Assembly: GCF_030010625.1 (NCBI RefSeq)
Contig: NZ_JASCXN010000025.1
Coordinates: forward strand, 61,508-125,507
Length of the DNA stretch: 64,000 nucleotides
Reading direction: 5' to 3'
Source: Streptomyces sp. CC208A
Lineage (GTDB): Bacteria > Actinomycetota > Actinomycetes > Streptomycetales > Streptomycetaceae
Shown here: piece by piece, positions 1 to 8,598 of the stretch
Position numbering within the stretch: position 1 is the stretch's first letter
Layout of the letters: every line of letters begins with the position of its first letter
Position numbers and translations under genes: made by a program
The notes under the pieces: generated by a model
Database searches by the model: none
What the model was told of the DNA's origin: nothing
The model's input: only the letters and a program-made list of their open reading frames with translations

Positions 1-1095
1 CGGGAACAGGCCGAGGCCGTCGGCGAGTTCGTAGGCGCGGGCCAGGTGCGGCAGGGAGCGGGCGGAGTGGAGGCCGCCGACCATCGTGAAGTGGTCCTGG
101 TGGCCCGCGAGCCAGGCGAGGAGGACCACGCCCGTCTTGTAGTAGCGGGTGGGGGGCTCGAAGAGGTGGCGGGAGAGTCCGACCGTCGGGTCGAGCGTCT
201 TCCGGAAGCCGGCCGTGTCGCCGGTGTCGAGGGTGCGTACCGCCTCGGCCGCCAGCGGGCCCAGCGGGTCGAAGACGCCGAGCAGGGCGTGGCTGAAGCC
301 CTGGTCGTCGCCCGCGATCAGCTCCGGGTAGTGGAAGTCGTCGCCGGTGTAGCAGCGGACGCCTTCCGGGAGGCGGCGGCGGAGCGCGATCTCGCGGCCC
401 GCGTCGAGGAGGGAGACCTTGACGCCGTCGACCTTGTCGGGGTGGGCGGCGATGACCTCCAGGAAGGTCTCGGTGGCCGCGTCGAGGTCGGCCGAGCCCC
501 AGTAGCCCTCCAGGGCCGGGTCGAACATGGGGCCGAGCCAGTGGAGGATCACCGGTTCGGCGGCCTGGCGGAGGAGGTGGCCGTAGAGGTCGAGGTACTC
601 CTCGGGCCCTGTGGCAGTGGCGGCGAGGGCGCGGGAGGCCATGAGGACGGCCCGGGCGCCGGACTCCTCGACGACGGCGAACTGCTCCTCGTACGCCGCG
701 CGGATCGCGGCGGGGGTGGCGGGGCCGGTGAGCTGGTCGGTGCCGGCGCCGCAGGCGATCCGGCCGCCGACGGCCTTCGCCTCGGCGCCCGACCTGCGGA
801 TCAGTTCGGCCGCGCCCGTCCAGTCGAGGCCCATGCCGCGCTGGGCGGTGTCCATGGCCTCCGCGACGCCGAGGCCGTGGGACCACAGGTGGCGGCGGAA
901 GGCGAGGGTGGCGTCCCAGTCGACGGCGGCGGGGCCGTCGGGGGTGGAGTCGGCGTACGGGTCGGCGACGACGTGTGCGGCGGAGAAGACCGTACGGGAG
1001 GCCGGCGGGCGGCCGGTCGTGGAGAGCGCGAGCGGTTCGGTACGGGGGTCGTACGCGCGCGTGCCGCCGCCGGGGATCGGGAGGCGGAGGGTCAC
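1..1095 (-). CDS. DUF993 / dihydrodipicolinate synthase-like TIM-barrel protein, partial
   Basis: Reading the minus strand from a GTG at 1095 gives 365 codons with no stop before the window edge, so the C-terminus is missing. The start overlaps the stop of the upstream oxidoreductase (GTGA), indicating translational coupling. The sequence resembles the DUF993 family of class I aldolase/dihydrodipicolinate-synthase-like TIM barrels: a segment VILHWLGPMFDP, then KVDGVKVSLLD carrying a lysine at the position expected for a Schiff base, then YTGDDFHYPELIAGDD. Family members are found beside LacI regulators and Gfo/Idh/MocA dehydrogenases in actinobacterial sugar clusters, and that is the context here. 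The substrate is unknown. I infer an aldolase or lyase step acting on the product of the neighbouring dehydrogenase. Confidence 0.85.
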   Translation of the reverse strand, partial: MTLRLPIPGGGTRAYDPRTEPLALSTTGRPPASRTVFSAAHVVADPYADSTPDGPAAVDWDATLAFRRHLWSHGLGVAEAMDTAQRGMGLDWTGAAELIRRSGAEAKAVGGRIACGAGTDQLTGPATPAAIRAAYEEQFAVVEESGARAVLMASRALAATATGPEEYLDLYGHLLRQAAEPVILHWLGPMFDPALEGYWGSADLDAATETFLEVIAAHPDKVDGVKVSLLDAGREIALRRRLPEGVRCYTGDDFHYPELIAGDDQGFSHALLGVFDPLGPLAAEAVRTLDTGDTAGFRKTLDPTVGLSRHLFEPPTRYYKTGVVLLAWLAGHQDHFTMVGGLHSARSLPHLARAYELADGLGLFP

Positions 1096-2243
1096 AGGGT
1101 CACCTCCGGCACGTCCAGGCGGCGGCCCTCCGCGGCGGACCTCAGGCCCAGTTCGGCGAGCTGGACGCCGCGGGCGCCGGCGAGGAGGTCCCAGTGGTAC
1201 GGCTCGTCGAGGACCACATGGCGCAGGAACAGCTCCCACTGGGCCTTGAAGCCGTTGTCGAACTCGGTGTTGTCGGGGACCTCCTGCCACTGGTCGCGGA
1301 AGGAGTAGGTGGCGGGGATGTCCGGGTTCCAGACCGGCTTGGGGGTGGCGCTGCGGTGCTGGACGCGGCAGTTGCGCAGGCCCGCCACGGCGGAGCCCTC
1401 GGTGCCGTCGACCTGGAACTCGACGAGCTCGTCGCGGTGGACGCGTACCGTCCAGGAGGAGTTGATCTGGGCGACGGCGCCGCCCTCCAGCTCGAAGGTG
1501 CCGTAGGCGGCGTCGTCGGCGGTCGCCTCGTACGGCTTGCCCTGCTCGTCCCAGCGGCGCGGGACGTGGGTGGCGGTCTGGGCGGAGACCGAGGTGACCC
1601 GGCCGAAGAGCTCGTGGAGCACGTACTCCCAGTGCGGGAACATGTCGACGACGATGCCGCCGCCGTCCTCGGAGCGGTAGTTCCAGCTGGGGCGCTGGGC
1701 CTCCTGCCAGTCGCCCTCGAAGACCCAGTAGCCGAACTCGCCGCGCACGGAGAGGATCTCGCCGAAGAAGCCGCCGTCGACGAGCCGCTTGAGCTTGAGC
1801 AGGCCCGGCAGGAAGAGCTTGTCCTGGACGACGCCGTGCTTGACGCCCTTCTCGGTGGCGAGGCGGGCGAGGCCGAGGGCGCCGGCGAAGTCGGCGGCGG
1901 TGGGCTTCTCGGTGTAGACGTGCCTGCCGGCGGCGATCGCCTTGGTGAGGGCGTCGGCGCGGGCCGAGGTGACCTGGGCGTCGAAGTAGACGTCGATCGA
2001 GTCGTCGGCGAGGACGGCGTCGAGGCCGGTGGACCACTCGGTGAGGCCGTGCTTCTCGGCGAGGGCGCGCAGGGCGTGCTCGCGGCGGCCGACAAGGACG
2101 GGTTCGGGCCACAGGACCCGGCCGTCGCCGAGGTCGAGGCCGCCCTGCTCGCGCAGCGCGAGGATCGAGCGGACGAGGTGCTGGCGGTAGCCCATGCGTC
2201 CGGTGACGCCGTTCATGGCGATGCGGATGGTCCTGCGTGTCAC
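1092..2243 (-). CDS. Gfo/Idh/MocA family NAD(P)-dependent oxidoreductase
   Basis: A 383-residue cytoplasmic protein. The N-terminus IRIAMNGVTGRMGY is a Rossmann-type dinucleotide-binding start, and YTEKPTA (EKP at residues 112-114) is the signature of this dehydrogenase family, where the lysine contacts substrate and cofactor. The C-terminal half is the usual alpha/beta substrate domain. It probably oxidises a sugar or inositol-like polyol; the substrate cannot be read from the sequence. It is the first gene of an operon with the DUF993 gene (4-base overlap) and is divergent from a LacI repressor gene. Two palindromes between them (2302-2338) probably place this gene under that repressor. Confidence 0.92.
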   Translation of the reverse strand: MTRRTIRIAMNGVTGRMGYRQHLVRSILALREQGGLDLGDGRVLWPEPVLVGRREHALRALAEKHGLTEWSTGLDAVLADDSIDVYFDAQVTSARADALTKAIAAGRHVYTEKPTAADFAGALGLARLATEKGVKHGVVQDKLFLPGLLKLKRLVDGGFFGEILSVRGEFGYWVFEGDWQEAQRPSWNYRSEDGGGIVVDMFPHWEYVLHELFGRVTSVSAQTATHVPRRWDEQGKPYEATADDAAYGTFELEGGAVAQINSSWTVRVHRDELVEFQVDGTEGSAVAGLRNCRVQHRSATPKPVWNPDIPATYSFRDQWQEVPDNTEFDNGFKAQWELFLRHVVLDEPYHWDLLAGARGVQLAELGLRSAAEGRRLDVPEVTL

Positions 2244-2301
2244 GGAATGGTCCTCTCCCCGACGGGCCTGGGCCCTCGTTCGCTGCGTGGAAGCACGGCA
2301 G

Positions 2302-2338
2302 GAAAGCGCCTTCGCGATGGAGATAGAAAGCGCTTTCT
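2302..2338. promoter_or_regulatory. Two LacI-type operators in the divergent promoter
   Basis: AGAAAGCGCTTTCT at 2325-2338 is a perfect 14-bp palindrome with the CG centre typical of LacI/GalR operators. A second copy with one mismatch, GAAAGCGCCTTC, lies at 2302-2313. Their centres are 24 bp apart, just over two helical turns, on the same DNA face. The sites sit between the divergent oxidoreductase operon and the LacI gene, so autoregulation and repression of the operon are likely. Confidence 0.8.
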
Positions 2339-2385
2339 GTCATGGATGACGCTAGCCTGCCGACAACACGCCGGACAAGGGCCTT

Positions 2386-2425
2386 GGAGGTACGTACGCG
2401 ATGACGGAGGTACGCACGCGATGAC
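2386..2425 (+). repeat. Tandem duplication of the LacI gene's ribosome site and start codon
   Basis: Two adjacent 20-bp units (2386-2405 and 2406-2425) differ at one base. Each contains GGAGG, a 10-base spacer, ATG and AC. The first ATG (2401) opens a 7-codon frame, MTEVRTR, whose TGA stop (2422-2424) overlaps the real LacI start ATG (2421-2423) as ATGA. The result is an upstream leader peptide coupled to the regulator gene. Confidence 0.75.
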
Positions 2426-3467
2426 CGTCACCCTGGCGGACGTGGCCGCCCGCGCCCAGGTCTCCCCCGCGACCGTCTCCCGCGTCCTGAACGGCAACTA
2501 CCCGGTCGCCGCCTCGACCCGCGAGCGGGTCCTCAGGGCGGTCGAGGAGCTGGACTACGTCCTCAACGGGCCCGCCAGCTCACTCGCCGCCGCCACATCC
2601 GACCTGGTCGGGGTGCTGGTCAACGACATCGCGGACCCCTTCTTCGGGATCATGGCGAGCGCGGCGCAGAGCGCGATCGGCGAGGGCGGGTCGGGCCGGG
2701 CGGGCGGCGAGAAGCTCGCCGTCGTCTGCAACACCGGCGGCTCCCCCGAGCGCGAGCTCACCTACCTCACGCTGCTCCAGCGGCAGCGCGCCGCCGCCGT
2801 GATCCTCATGGGCGGCTCCCTGGAGGACCCCGAGCACCTGGCGGCGACGGCCGCGAAGCTCTCCCGGATGGCCGAGGCGGGGACGCGGGTCGTGCTGTGC
2901 GGCCGGCCGCCCGCGCCCGGCGACGCGCACACCGCCGCGCTCGTCTTCGACAACCGCACCGGGGGCCGCCGGCTCACCGAGCACCTGCTCGGCCTCGGCC
3001 ACCGGCGGATCGGTTACGTCGCGGGCCCCGCCGACCGCACCACCACCCGGCACCGCCTGGAGGGCCACCGGGAGGCCCTGGCGGCGGCGGGCGTCCCCGA
3101 GGGCCCGACCGTGCACGGCCTCTACGACCGCGCCTCCGGCCACGCCGCCGTCACGGACCTCCTCGCCCGCGACCCCGGCCTCACGGCGATCGTCGCCGCC
3201 AACGACACGGTGGCCCTCGGTGTCTGCGCGGCCCTGCGGGAACGGGGCCTGTCGATCCCCGGCGACGTCTCGGTCGCCGGCTTCGACGGCCTCCCCTTCT
3301 CGATCGACGCGGTCCCCGCCCTCACCACCGTCCACCTCCCCCTCCACGAGTCCGGCATCCGCGCGGGCCGTCTGGCGATGGGTACGGAGGAGGCCCCGGA
3401 GGGTGGTCTGGAGACGGTCCGGGGCGAGCTGGTGGTACGGGATTCGACGGCGGCACCGCGGGGGTAA
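2421..3467 (+). CDS. LacI family transcriptional repressor
   Basis: A 348-residue repressor. The N-terminal helix-turn-helix is clear: LADVAARAQVSPATVSRVLN followed by a hinge helix around residues 50-58. The remainder is the periplasmic-binding-protein-like ligand domain, ending with the usual FDGLPFS and LTTVHLPL segments. The ligand is probably a sugar or a pathway intermediate of the divergent oxidoreductase/DUF993 operon. I chose the ATG at 2421 because it begins directly at the HTH and has GGAGG upstream; the ATG at 2401 is out of frame. It probably binds the palindromes at 2302-2338. Confidence 0.93.
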   Translation: MTVTLADVAARAQVSPATVSRVLNGNYPVAASTRERVLRAVEELDYVLNGPASSLAAATSDLVGVLVNDIADPFFGIMASAAQSAIGEGGSGRAGGEKLAVVCNTGGSPERELTYLTLLQRQRAAAVILMGGSLEDPEHLAATAAKLSRMAEAGTRVVLCGRPPAPGDAHTAALVFDNRTGGRRLTEHLLGLGHRRIGYVAGPADRTTTRHRLEGHREALAAAGVPEGPTVHGLYDRASGHAAVTDLLARDPGLTAIVAANDTVALGVCAALRERGLSIPGDVSVAGFDGLPFSIDAVPALTTVHLPLHESGIRAGRLAMGTEEAPEGGLETVRGELVVRDSTAAPRG

Positions 3468-3507
3468 AGGCGGCTATCGTGGGAATCGACGGCATACGGA
3501 GGTCCTC

Positions 3508-4074
3508 ATGACGACGACAGAGATGGACGTTCGGAGCGCATGGGACGCGCTGGAGGACGCCAAGCTGCCCAGCGGTTACCACGTCGAGATCACAGACGGG
3601 AAGATCATCATGACGCCGCAGGGCAGGGATCAGTGGAAGGTGATCCTCAAGGCCGCGCCCCAGATCGAGCAGCAGCTCGCAGGCCACGGCGAGATCCTCT
3701 CGGACGTCATGATCGACTTTCCGTCGAGCCTGTACGGTTACGCGCCCGACCTCGCCGTCGTCGCACCCGGCTCCGAGCTCAACAGCCGCGGCCGCTTCGA
3801 GTGGCACGACCTCGAAGCCGTCCTGGAAGTGATCTCTGAGAGCACGCGGGACAACGACTTCGAGAAGAAGTTCTGGATGTACGCCCGGTGCGCGATCCCG
3901 CTCTACGTGATCATCGACCCGTCTGACCAGACCTGCACCATCCATAGCCGCCCCACTGACGCCGGCACCTACACCCAGCAGGAGAAGATCGCCTTCGGCG
4001 AGGACCTGGTCCTCCCCCTCGAAGGCCGCGAGATCGTCGTGAAGACGGACGGGTTCCCGCGCGCGGAGGGCTGA
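3508..4074 (+). CDS. Uma2-family (DUF820) putative restriction-like endonuclease
   Basis: 188 residues with the PD-(D/E)XK-like pattern of the Uma2 family: YAPDLAVVAP (PD), LEVISEST (E) and KKFWMYARCAIPLYVIIDP (K, then the family's P-x-Y-x-I-x-D-P strand). The biological role of the family is unknown. Members are abundant in cyanobacteria and Streptomyces and usually stand alone, as here. The start ATG has GGAGG 6 bases upstream. The gene lies 40 bases after the LacI gene and is convergent with the next one. Confidence 0.88.
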   Translation: MTTTEMDVRSAWDALEDAKLPSGYHVEITDGKIIMTPQGRDQWKVILKAAPQIEQQLAGHGEILSDVMIDFPSSLYGYAPDLAVVAPGSELNSRGRFEWHDLEAVLEVISESTRDNDFEKKFWMYARCAIPLYVIIDPSDQTCTIHSRPTDAGTYTQQEKIAFGEDLVLPLEGREIVVKTDGFPRAEG

Positions 4075-4077
4075 GGC

Positions 4078-4638
4078 TCAGGAAGGCGTGAGACCCGTCG
4101 CGGCGAGGACCGCGTCGACCGTCTCGGCCACCGTCTGGTCGGCGTTGTCGATCCAGACGGCCTGGTCGGCGAGTTCGGCGCGCATGGCTTCGTCGAGGAA
4201 GGCCCAGTTGGTGGTGAGGCGCTTGTGGCGGGCGTTGTTGCGCTCCCATGCCTTGTCGGGGCCGGGGGCCAGGACCACCACGTGGAGCGGGACCGTGGTG
4301 AGCCGGGCGCGGTAGTGGTCCAGGTGGGAGCGGCGTACGACGACGTCGTCCATGACCGGGAGGAAGCCGGCGGCGGCGAAACTGCCCGCCAGGAGACAGG
4401 CGTTGCGGGCGCGGAGGAGGATCTGGCGGTCCGCCTCCGGGTCGCCGTCGGGGGTGGGCCAGTGGCCGCCGCTGACGATCAGCTCCTGGAGGCGGTCGAC
4501 CTCGATGTGCGCGGCGCGGGGGAAGCGGGCGGCGAGGGCGGCCGAGACCGTCGACTTGCCGCTGCCGGGGATTCCGGCGAGGAGCAGGGCGCCGGGCGCG
4601 GGGACGGGGGCGTCGACGGTCACGTTCTCGAAGGTCAT
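4078..4638 (-). CDS. AAA/P-loop kinase-like ATP-binding protein
   Basis: A 186-residue cytoplasmic protein with a Walker A motif GIPGSGKST at residues 22-30 and a nucleoside-kinase-like layout: HIEVDRLQ after the P-loop, then a lid region with basic residues (RNNARHKR). It most resembles small zeta-toxin/chloramphenicol-phosphotransferase-like kinases annotated as AAA-family ATP-binding proteins. The substrate is unknown. The start ATG overlaps the stop of the EamA gene (ATGA), so the two form a translationally coupled operon. Confidence 0.85.
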   Translation of the reverse strand: MTFENVTVDAPVPAPGALLLAGIPGSGKSTVSAALAARFPRAAHIEVDRLQELIVSGGHWPTPDGDPEADRQILLRARNACLLAGSFAAAGFLPVMDDVVVRRSHLDHYRARLTTVPLHVVVLAPGPDKAWERNNARHKRLTTNWAFLDEAMRAELADQAVWIDNADQTVAETVDAVLAATGLTPS

Positions 4639-5588
4639 GCGGGCCTTTCCTCGCCGGTGGGACCCATGGACGATACGGGGGCCGGGGCCTCCCGCACCAG
4701 GGATTTCGGGGTCCCCCCGGTGCGCCGCGGGGTCAGGGACGTGAGGGCCACCCCGCCGACGAGGAGCACCGCCGCCGCCCACCGCGGCGGGCTCACCGAC
4801 TCGCCGAGGAAGAGCGCCGCCGAGGACATGCCGAAGACGGGGACGAGGAGGGAGAAGGGGGCGACGGAGGAGGCGGGATGGCGGCGGAGCAGCCAGCCCC
4901 AGGCGCCGAAGCCGAAGACGGTGGTGATCCAGGCGACGTAGACGATGACCCCGGCGCCGGTCCAGTCGAGGGCGCGCAGCGCGGCCAGGTCCCGCTCGGG
5001 GCCCTCCAGGAGGAGGGAGAGGGCGAGCAGCGGCAGGACGGGCACGGTGCTGACCCAGACCATCCAGTTGAGCGGGTCGGGCGGGGCGGCCTTGCGGGTG
5101 AGGACGTTGGAGACGCCCCAGCAGGCGGCGGCCGCGACGACCAGGACGAAGCCGGTGACCGGCCCCGAGGTCCCCTCGTCGACGGCGGCGACGCCGATGC
5201 CCGCGAGGGCCACGCCCATGCCGAGCACGGCGCGCCGGGACGGGCGTTCGCCGAGGGCGGCGAAGGCGAAGAGGGCGGTGAAGACGGCCTGCACCTGGAG
5301 GACGAGGGAGGAGAGCCCGGCCGGGGCGCCGAGGTCCATGCCGGTGAAGAGGAGCCCGAACTTGGCCACGCCCAGGGCGAGTCCGACGGCGACGATCCAC
5401 TTCCAGGCGACCTTGGGGCGGCCGACGAGGAAGACGGCGGGGAGGGCCGCGACGAGGAAGCGGAGGGCGGAGAAGAGCAGCGGGGGGAAGTGGTCGAGAC
5501 CGATCTCGATGACGACGAAGTTGACCCCCCAGACCGCGGCGACGAGCGCGGCGAGGGCGATGTGTGCGGGGCGCATGCGGACGAGCAT
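4635..5588 (-). CDS. EamA/DMT-family transporter
   Basis: 317 residues, about ten hydrophobic helices arranged as two EamA repeats. The first begins ALAALVAAVWGVNFVVI; the second is preceded by FVLVVAAAACWGVSNVLT. Family members are inner-membrane exporters of amino acids or metabolites, often of RhtA/YdcZ type. The C-terminus is a charged cytoplasmic tail. It is divergent from a LysR gene, which probably controls it. The start could instead be the ATG at 5576; neither has a strong ribosome site. Confidence 0.88.
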   Translation of the reverse strand: MLVRMRPAHIALAALVAAVWGVNFVVIEIGLDHFPPLLFSALRFLVAALPAVFLVGRPKVAWKWIVAVGLALGVAKFGLLFTGMDLGAPAGLSSLVLQVQAVFTALFAFAALGERPSRRAVLGMGVALAGIGVAAVDEGTSGPVTGFVLVVAAAACWGVSNVLTRKAAPPDPLNWMVWVSTVPVLPLLALSLLLEGPERDLAALRALDWTGAGVIVYVAWITTVFGFGAWGWLLRRHPASSVAPFSLLVPVFGMSSAALFLGESVSPPRWAAAVLLVGGVALTSLTPRRTGGTPKSLVREAPAPVSSMGPTGEERPA

Positions 5589-5623
5589 GGCGGGCCCCGA
5601 CCGTGTAGCACCAGCACAGGTCT

Positions 5624-5641
5624 CTTCATGGTTGGATGAAG
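5624..5641. promoter_or_regulatory. LysR-type operator in the EamA/LysR divergent promoter
   Basis: A perfect 6-bp inverted repeat CTTCAT...ATGAAG separated by six bases. It contains the T-N11-A arrangement typical of LysR-type regulators and lies 14 bp before the LysR start. Confidence 0.6.
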
Positions 5642-5654
5642 CAACACTGAATCC

Positions 5655-6578
5655 ATGGGGGTTCCCGTGCTCGATCTCGGCCGTCTGCGTGCCCTGCACG
5701 CCGTCTCCGTCCACGGCAGCGTGGGCGCCGCCGCGGCGGCCCTCGGCTACACCCCGTCGGCGGTCTCCCAGCAGATCGCGAAGCTGGAGCGGGAGACCCG
5801 TACGACCCTGCTCGAACGGAGCGGGCGGGGTGTCCGACTCACCGACGAGGCCCACCAGCTCGCCGTCACCGCACGCCAGTTGCTCGCACTGGTGGAGGAG
5901 GCGGAGGTACGGCTCGAAGAGCGGCGGGGGCTGCCCGCCGGGCGGCTCTCGATCGGCTGCTTCGCGAGCGCGGCGCGCGGTCTGATGCCTCGGGTGCTCG
6001 CGGACCTGGCGCTGCGCCACCCCGGCCTGGACGCCCGGCTGACCGAGGTGGACCCGCACCTGTCGGTGGACCTGGTGGCGCGCGGGGTGCTCGACCTGGC
6101 GGTGGCGCACGACTGGGACATCGCGCCGCTGCCGGCGCCGCCCGGGGTGGAGCAGGCGGTGATCGGCGACGACGGCTGCGACATCCTGGTCCACCGGGAC
6201 CATCCGCTGGCGGCGCGGCGGTCGGTGCGGCGGGAGGAGCTCGCGGACGAGCGGTGGATCTCGCAGCCGCCGGGGACGGTGTGCCACGACTGGCTGGCGC
6301 GGACCCTGCGGGCGACCGGCGTCGAGCCGCTGATCGTCCATCAGGCGGAGGAGAACCACACGCAGGTCGCGCTGGTAGCGGCCGGTCTCGGCATCGCGCT
6401 CGTCCCCCGCCTCGGGCGCGGCGCGCTGCCGCCGGAGGTGGCGCCGCTGCGGCTCGACCCGGCACCGACGCGGCGGCTGCACGCGCTGTGGCGGACGGGT
6501 GCGGCGCGCCGCCCGGCGATCGTGGAGACGGTCCGTACGCTCCAGGAACTGTGGCCCTCGATCGCGGCGGGGACCTGA
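5655..6578 (+). CDS. LysR family transcriptional regulator
   Basis: 307 residues. The N-terminal winged HTH is typical (LRALHAVSVHGSVGAAAAAL then YTPSAVSQQIAKLERE), followed by the LysR substrate domain (GRLSIGCFASAARGLMP...). It is divergent from the EamA exporter and likely activates it in response to an unknown effector. The ATG at 5655 is used; a GTG at 5667 is an alternative. Confidence 0.93.
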   Translation: MGVPVLDLGRLRALHAVSVHGSVGAAAAALGYTPSAVSQQIAKLERETRTTLLERSGRGVRLTDEAHQLAVTARQLLALVEEAEVRLEERRGLPAGRLSIGCFASAARGLMPRVLADLALRHPGLDARLTEVDPHLSVDLVARGVLDLAVAHDWDIAPLPAPPGVEQAVIGDDGCDILVHRDHPLAARRSVRREELADERWISQPPGTVCHDWLARTLRATGVEPLIVHQAEENHTQVALVAAGLGIALVPRLGRGALPPEVAPLRLDPAPTRRLHALWRTGAARRPAIVETVRTLQELWPSIAAGT

Positions 6579-6660
6579 GGCCGGGGCGGGCGGCGACCTT
6601 CGGAGCCGTACCCCCGAACCGAACCACCCTTCTCGGCGATTCGTGCGGGAGTCCTTGACC

Positions 6661-6706
6661 TGGCAGTTACTTTCAGGCTATCCGTGCACCTTGGCAGTTT
6701 CCTTCA
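6661..6706. repeat. Two 15-bp direct repeats upstream of the hexosaminidase gene
   Basis: TGGCAGTTACTTTCA (6661-6675) and TGGCAGTTTCCTTCA (6692-6706) match at 13 of 15 bases and start 31 bp apart, three helical turns. They lie 27 bp before the gene. They do not match the DasR consensus. A direct-repeat activator or repressor site is a possible reading. Confidence 0.45.
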
Positions 6707-6732
6707 CCCCTGCGTGACCGGAAGGAGAACCA

Positions 6733-8559
6733 GTGCCCCACCCCACCCGCCGCACCCTCCTCACCGCCGCGGCCGCCGCGGCCGTCACCGGCGCCGCCGC
6801 CCCCGCCGCCCTCGCCTCCCCCGCCACCGACGCCCGGACCGACGCCCGGACCGAGGAGCGGCTGCGCCGGATCGTCCGGCGGATGTCGCTGGAGGAGAAG
6901 GTCGGCCAGCTCTTCGTCACGCGGGTGTACGGCCATTCGGCCACCTCCCCCGACCAGGCCGACGCCGACGCCAACCTCCGCGAGTTCGGCGTCCGCACCG
7001 CCGCCGAGCTGGTCGAGCGCTACCACGTCGGCGGGATCATCTACTTCTCCTGGGCGCACAACACCCGCGATCCGCACCAGATCGCCGGGCTGTCCGACGG
7101 CATCCAGGCCGCCGCGCTCGCCTCCCGCACCCCGGTCCCCGTCCTGATCTCCACCGACCAGGAGCACGGCATCGTCTGCCGGGTCGGCAGGCCCGCCACC
7201 CTCCTGCCGGGCGCGATGGCGCTCGGCGCGGGCGGCTCCCCGGCCGACACCCGCAAGGCGGCGCGGATCGCGGGCGCCGAGCTGGCCGCCCTTGGCATCC
7301 GGCAGAACTACGCGCCGGTCGCCGACGTCAACGTCAACCCGGCCAACCCGGTCATCGGCATCCGCTCCTTCGGTTCGGACCCGGGCGCGGTGTCCGAGCT
7401 CGTCACCGCGCAGATCCGCGGCTACCAGGGCGCCGGGGTCGCGGCCACCGCCAAGCACTTCCCCGGCCACGGCGACACCGCCGTGGACAGCCACTACGGC
7501 CTGCCGGTCATCACCCACACCCGCGAGCAGTGGGCCGAGCTGGACGCCCCGCCGTTCCGGGCCGCGATCGCCGCCGGCATCGACGCGATCATGACGGCGC
7601 ACCTCGTCGTCCCGGCGCTCGACCCGTCCGAGGACCCGGCGACGCTCTCCCGCCCGATCCTCACCGGTGTGCTGCGCGAACAGCTCGGCTACGACGGGGT
7701 GGTGGTGACGGACGCCCTCGACATGCAGGGCGTGCGCACCAAGTACGGCGACGACCGGGTGCCGGTGCTCGCCCTCAAGGCCGGTGTGGACCAGCTGCTC
7801 AACCCGCCGAAGCTCGACCTCGCCTGGAACGCGGTGCTCGGAGCCGTACGGGGCGGGGAGCTGACGGAGGAGCGGATCGACGAGTCGGTCCTGCGGATCC
7901 TGCGGCTGAAGGCCCGGCGGGGCCTGTTCTCCGCTCCGTACACGAGCCGGGAGGAGGTGGCCGGGACCGTCGGCGCCGCCCGGCACCTCGCCGAGGCCGA
8001 CCGGATCGCCGAGCGGACCACGACCCTGCTGGTCGACGAGGGCGGTCTCCTGCCGCTGAGCCCGGTCTCGCACGGCAGGGTCCTGGTCGTCGGCGCCGAC
8101 CCGGTCTCCCCGTCCGGTACGACGGGACCGCCGACGGCCACCCTCGGCGGGGCCCTGCGCGAACTGGGCTTCACCGCCACCGTGCTGTCCACCGGCATCT
8201 CCCCGACGGCCGCCCGCATCGACGAGGCGGTGGCCGCCGCCGAGGGTCAGGACGTGGTCGTGGTGGGCACGTACAACCTCTCCGCGGCCAGTCCCCAGCG
8301 AACGCTGGTGGCGCGGCTCGTGGCGACCGGGGTGCCGGTGGTGACGGTCGCGATCCGCAACCCGTACGACGTCGCCCATGTCACCGGGCAGCGGGCCACG
8401 CTCGCCGCCTACTCCTGGACCGACGTCGAACTCCGCGCCGCCGTCCGGGTGATGGCCGGACTCGCGGAGCCGCGCGGACGCCTTCCGGTGCCGGTGCGGA
8501 GCGCGGAGGACCCGTCGGTGACGCTCTACCCGGTCGGGTACGGGCTCTCGTACGCCTGA
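6733..8559 (+). CDS. Secreted glycoside hydrolase family 3 (beta-N-acetylhexosaminidase, NagZ-like)
   Basis: 608 residues starting at GTG with GGAG 8 bases upstream. The first ~30 residues (RRTLLTAAAAAAVTGAAAPA then ALA-S) form a twin-arginine-like export signal. The catalytic barrel has the NagZ signature KHFPGHGDT (K241-T249) followed by DSHYGLP, which supplies the unusual Asp/His general acid-base dyad, and the nucleophile aspartate in VVVTDALDMQGV (D327). A C-terminal alpha/beta domain follows. Expected function: removal of N-acetylglucosamine from chitin or muropeptide fragments outside the cell. Its partner in amino-sugar use may be glmS at 45.9 kb. Confidence 0.92.
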   Translation: MPHPTRRTLLTAAAAAAVTGAAAPAALASPATDARTDARTEERLRRIVRRMSLEEKVGQLFVTRVYGHSATSPDQADADANLREFGVRTAAELVERYHVGGIIYFSWAHNTRDPHQIAGLSDGIQAAALASRTPVPVLISTDQEHGIVCRVGRPATLLPGAMALGAGGSPADTRKAARIAGAELAALGIRQNYAPVADVNVNPANPVIGIRSFGSDPGAVSELVTAQIRGYQGAGVAATAKHFPGHGDTAVDSHYGLPVITHTREQWAELDAPPFRAAIAAGIDAIMTAHLVVPALDPSEDPATLSRPILTGVLREQLGYDGVVVTDALDMQGVRTKYGDDRVPVLALKAGVDQLLNPPKLDLAWNAVLGAVRGGELTEERIDESVLRILRLKARRGLFSAPYTSREEVAGTVGAARHLAEADRIAERTTTLLVDEGGLLPLSPVSHGRVLVVGADPVSPSGTTGPPTATLGGALRELGFTATVLSTGISPTAARIDEAVAAAEGQDVVVVGTYNLSAASPQRTLVARLVATGVPVVTVAIRNPYDVAHVTGQRATLAAYSWTDVELRAAVRVMAGLAEPRGRLPVPVRSAEDPSVTLYPVGYGLSYA

Positions 8560-8564
8560 CGGGT

Positions 8565-8592
8565 GGGGGTGCGCCCGGTCGGGCGCACCCCC
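8565..8592. terminator. Bidirectional terminator between hexosaminidase and S28 peptidase genes
   Basis: Perfect 12-bp stem (8565-8576 with 8581-8592) and a 4-base loop, between two convergent genes. No U-tract, as usual in Streptomyces. Confidence 0.8.
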
Positions 8593-8598
8593 CGGGGG

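Noticed and set aside
46..1308. 420-codon plus-strand open frame
   Set aside because: Antisense to the DUF993 and oxidoreductase genes, which have clear families.
6661..6706. DasR sites for the hexosaminidase
   Set aside because: The repeats lack the GGTCTAGACC core.
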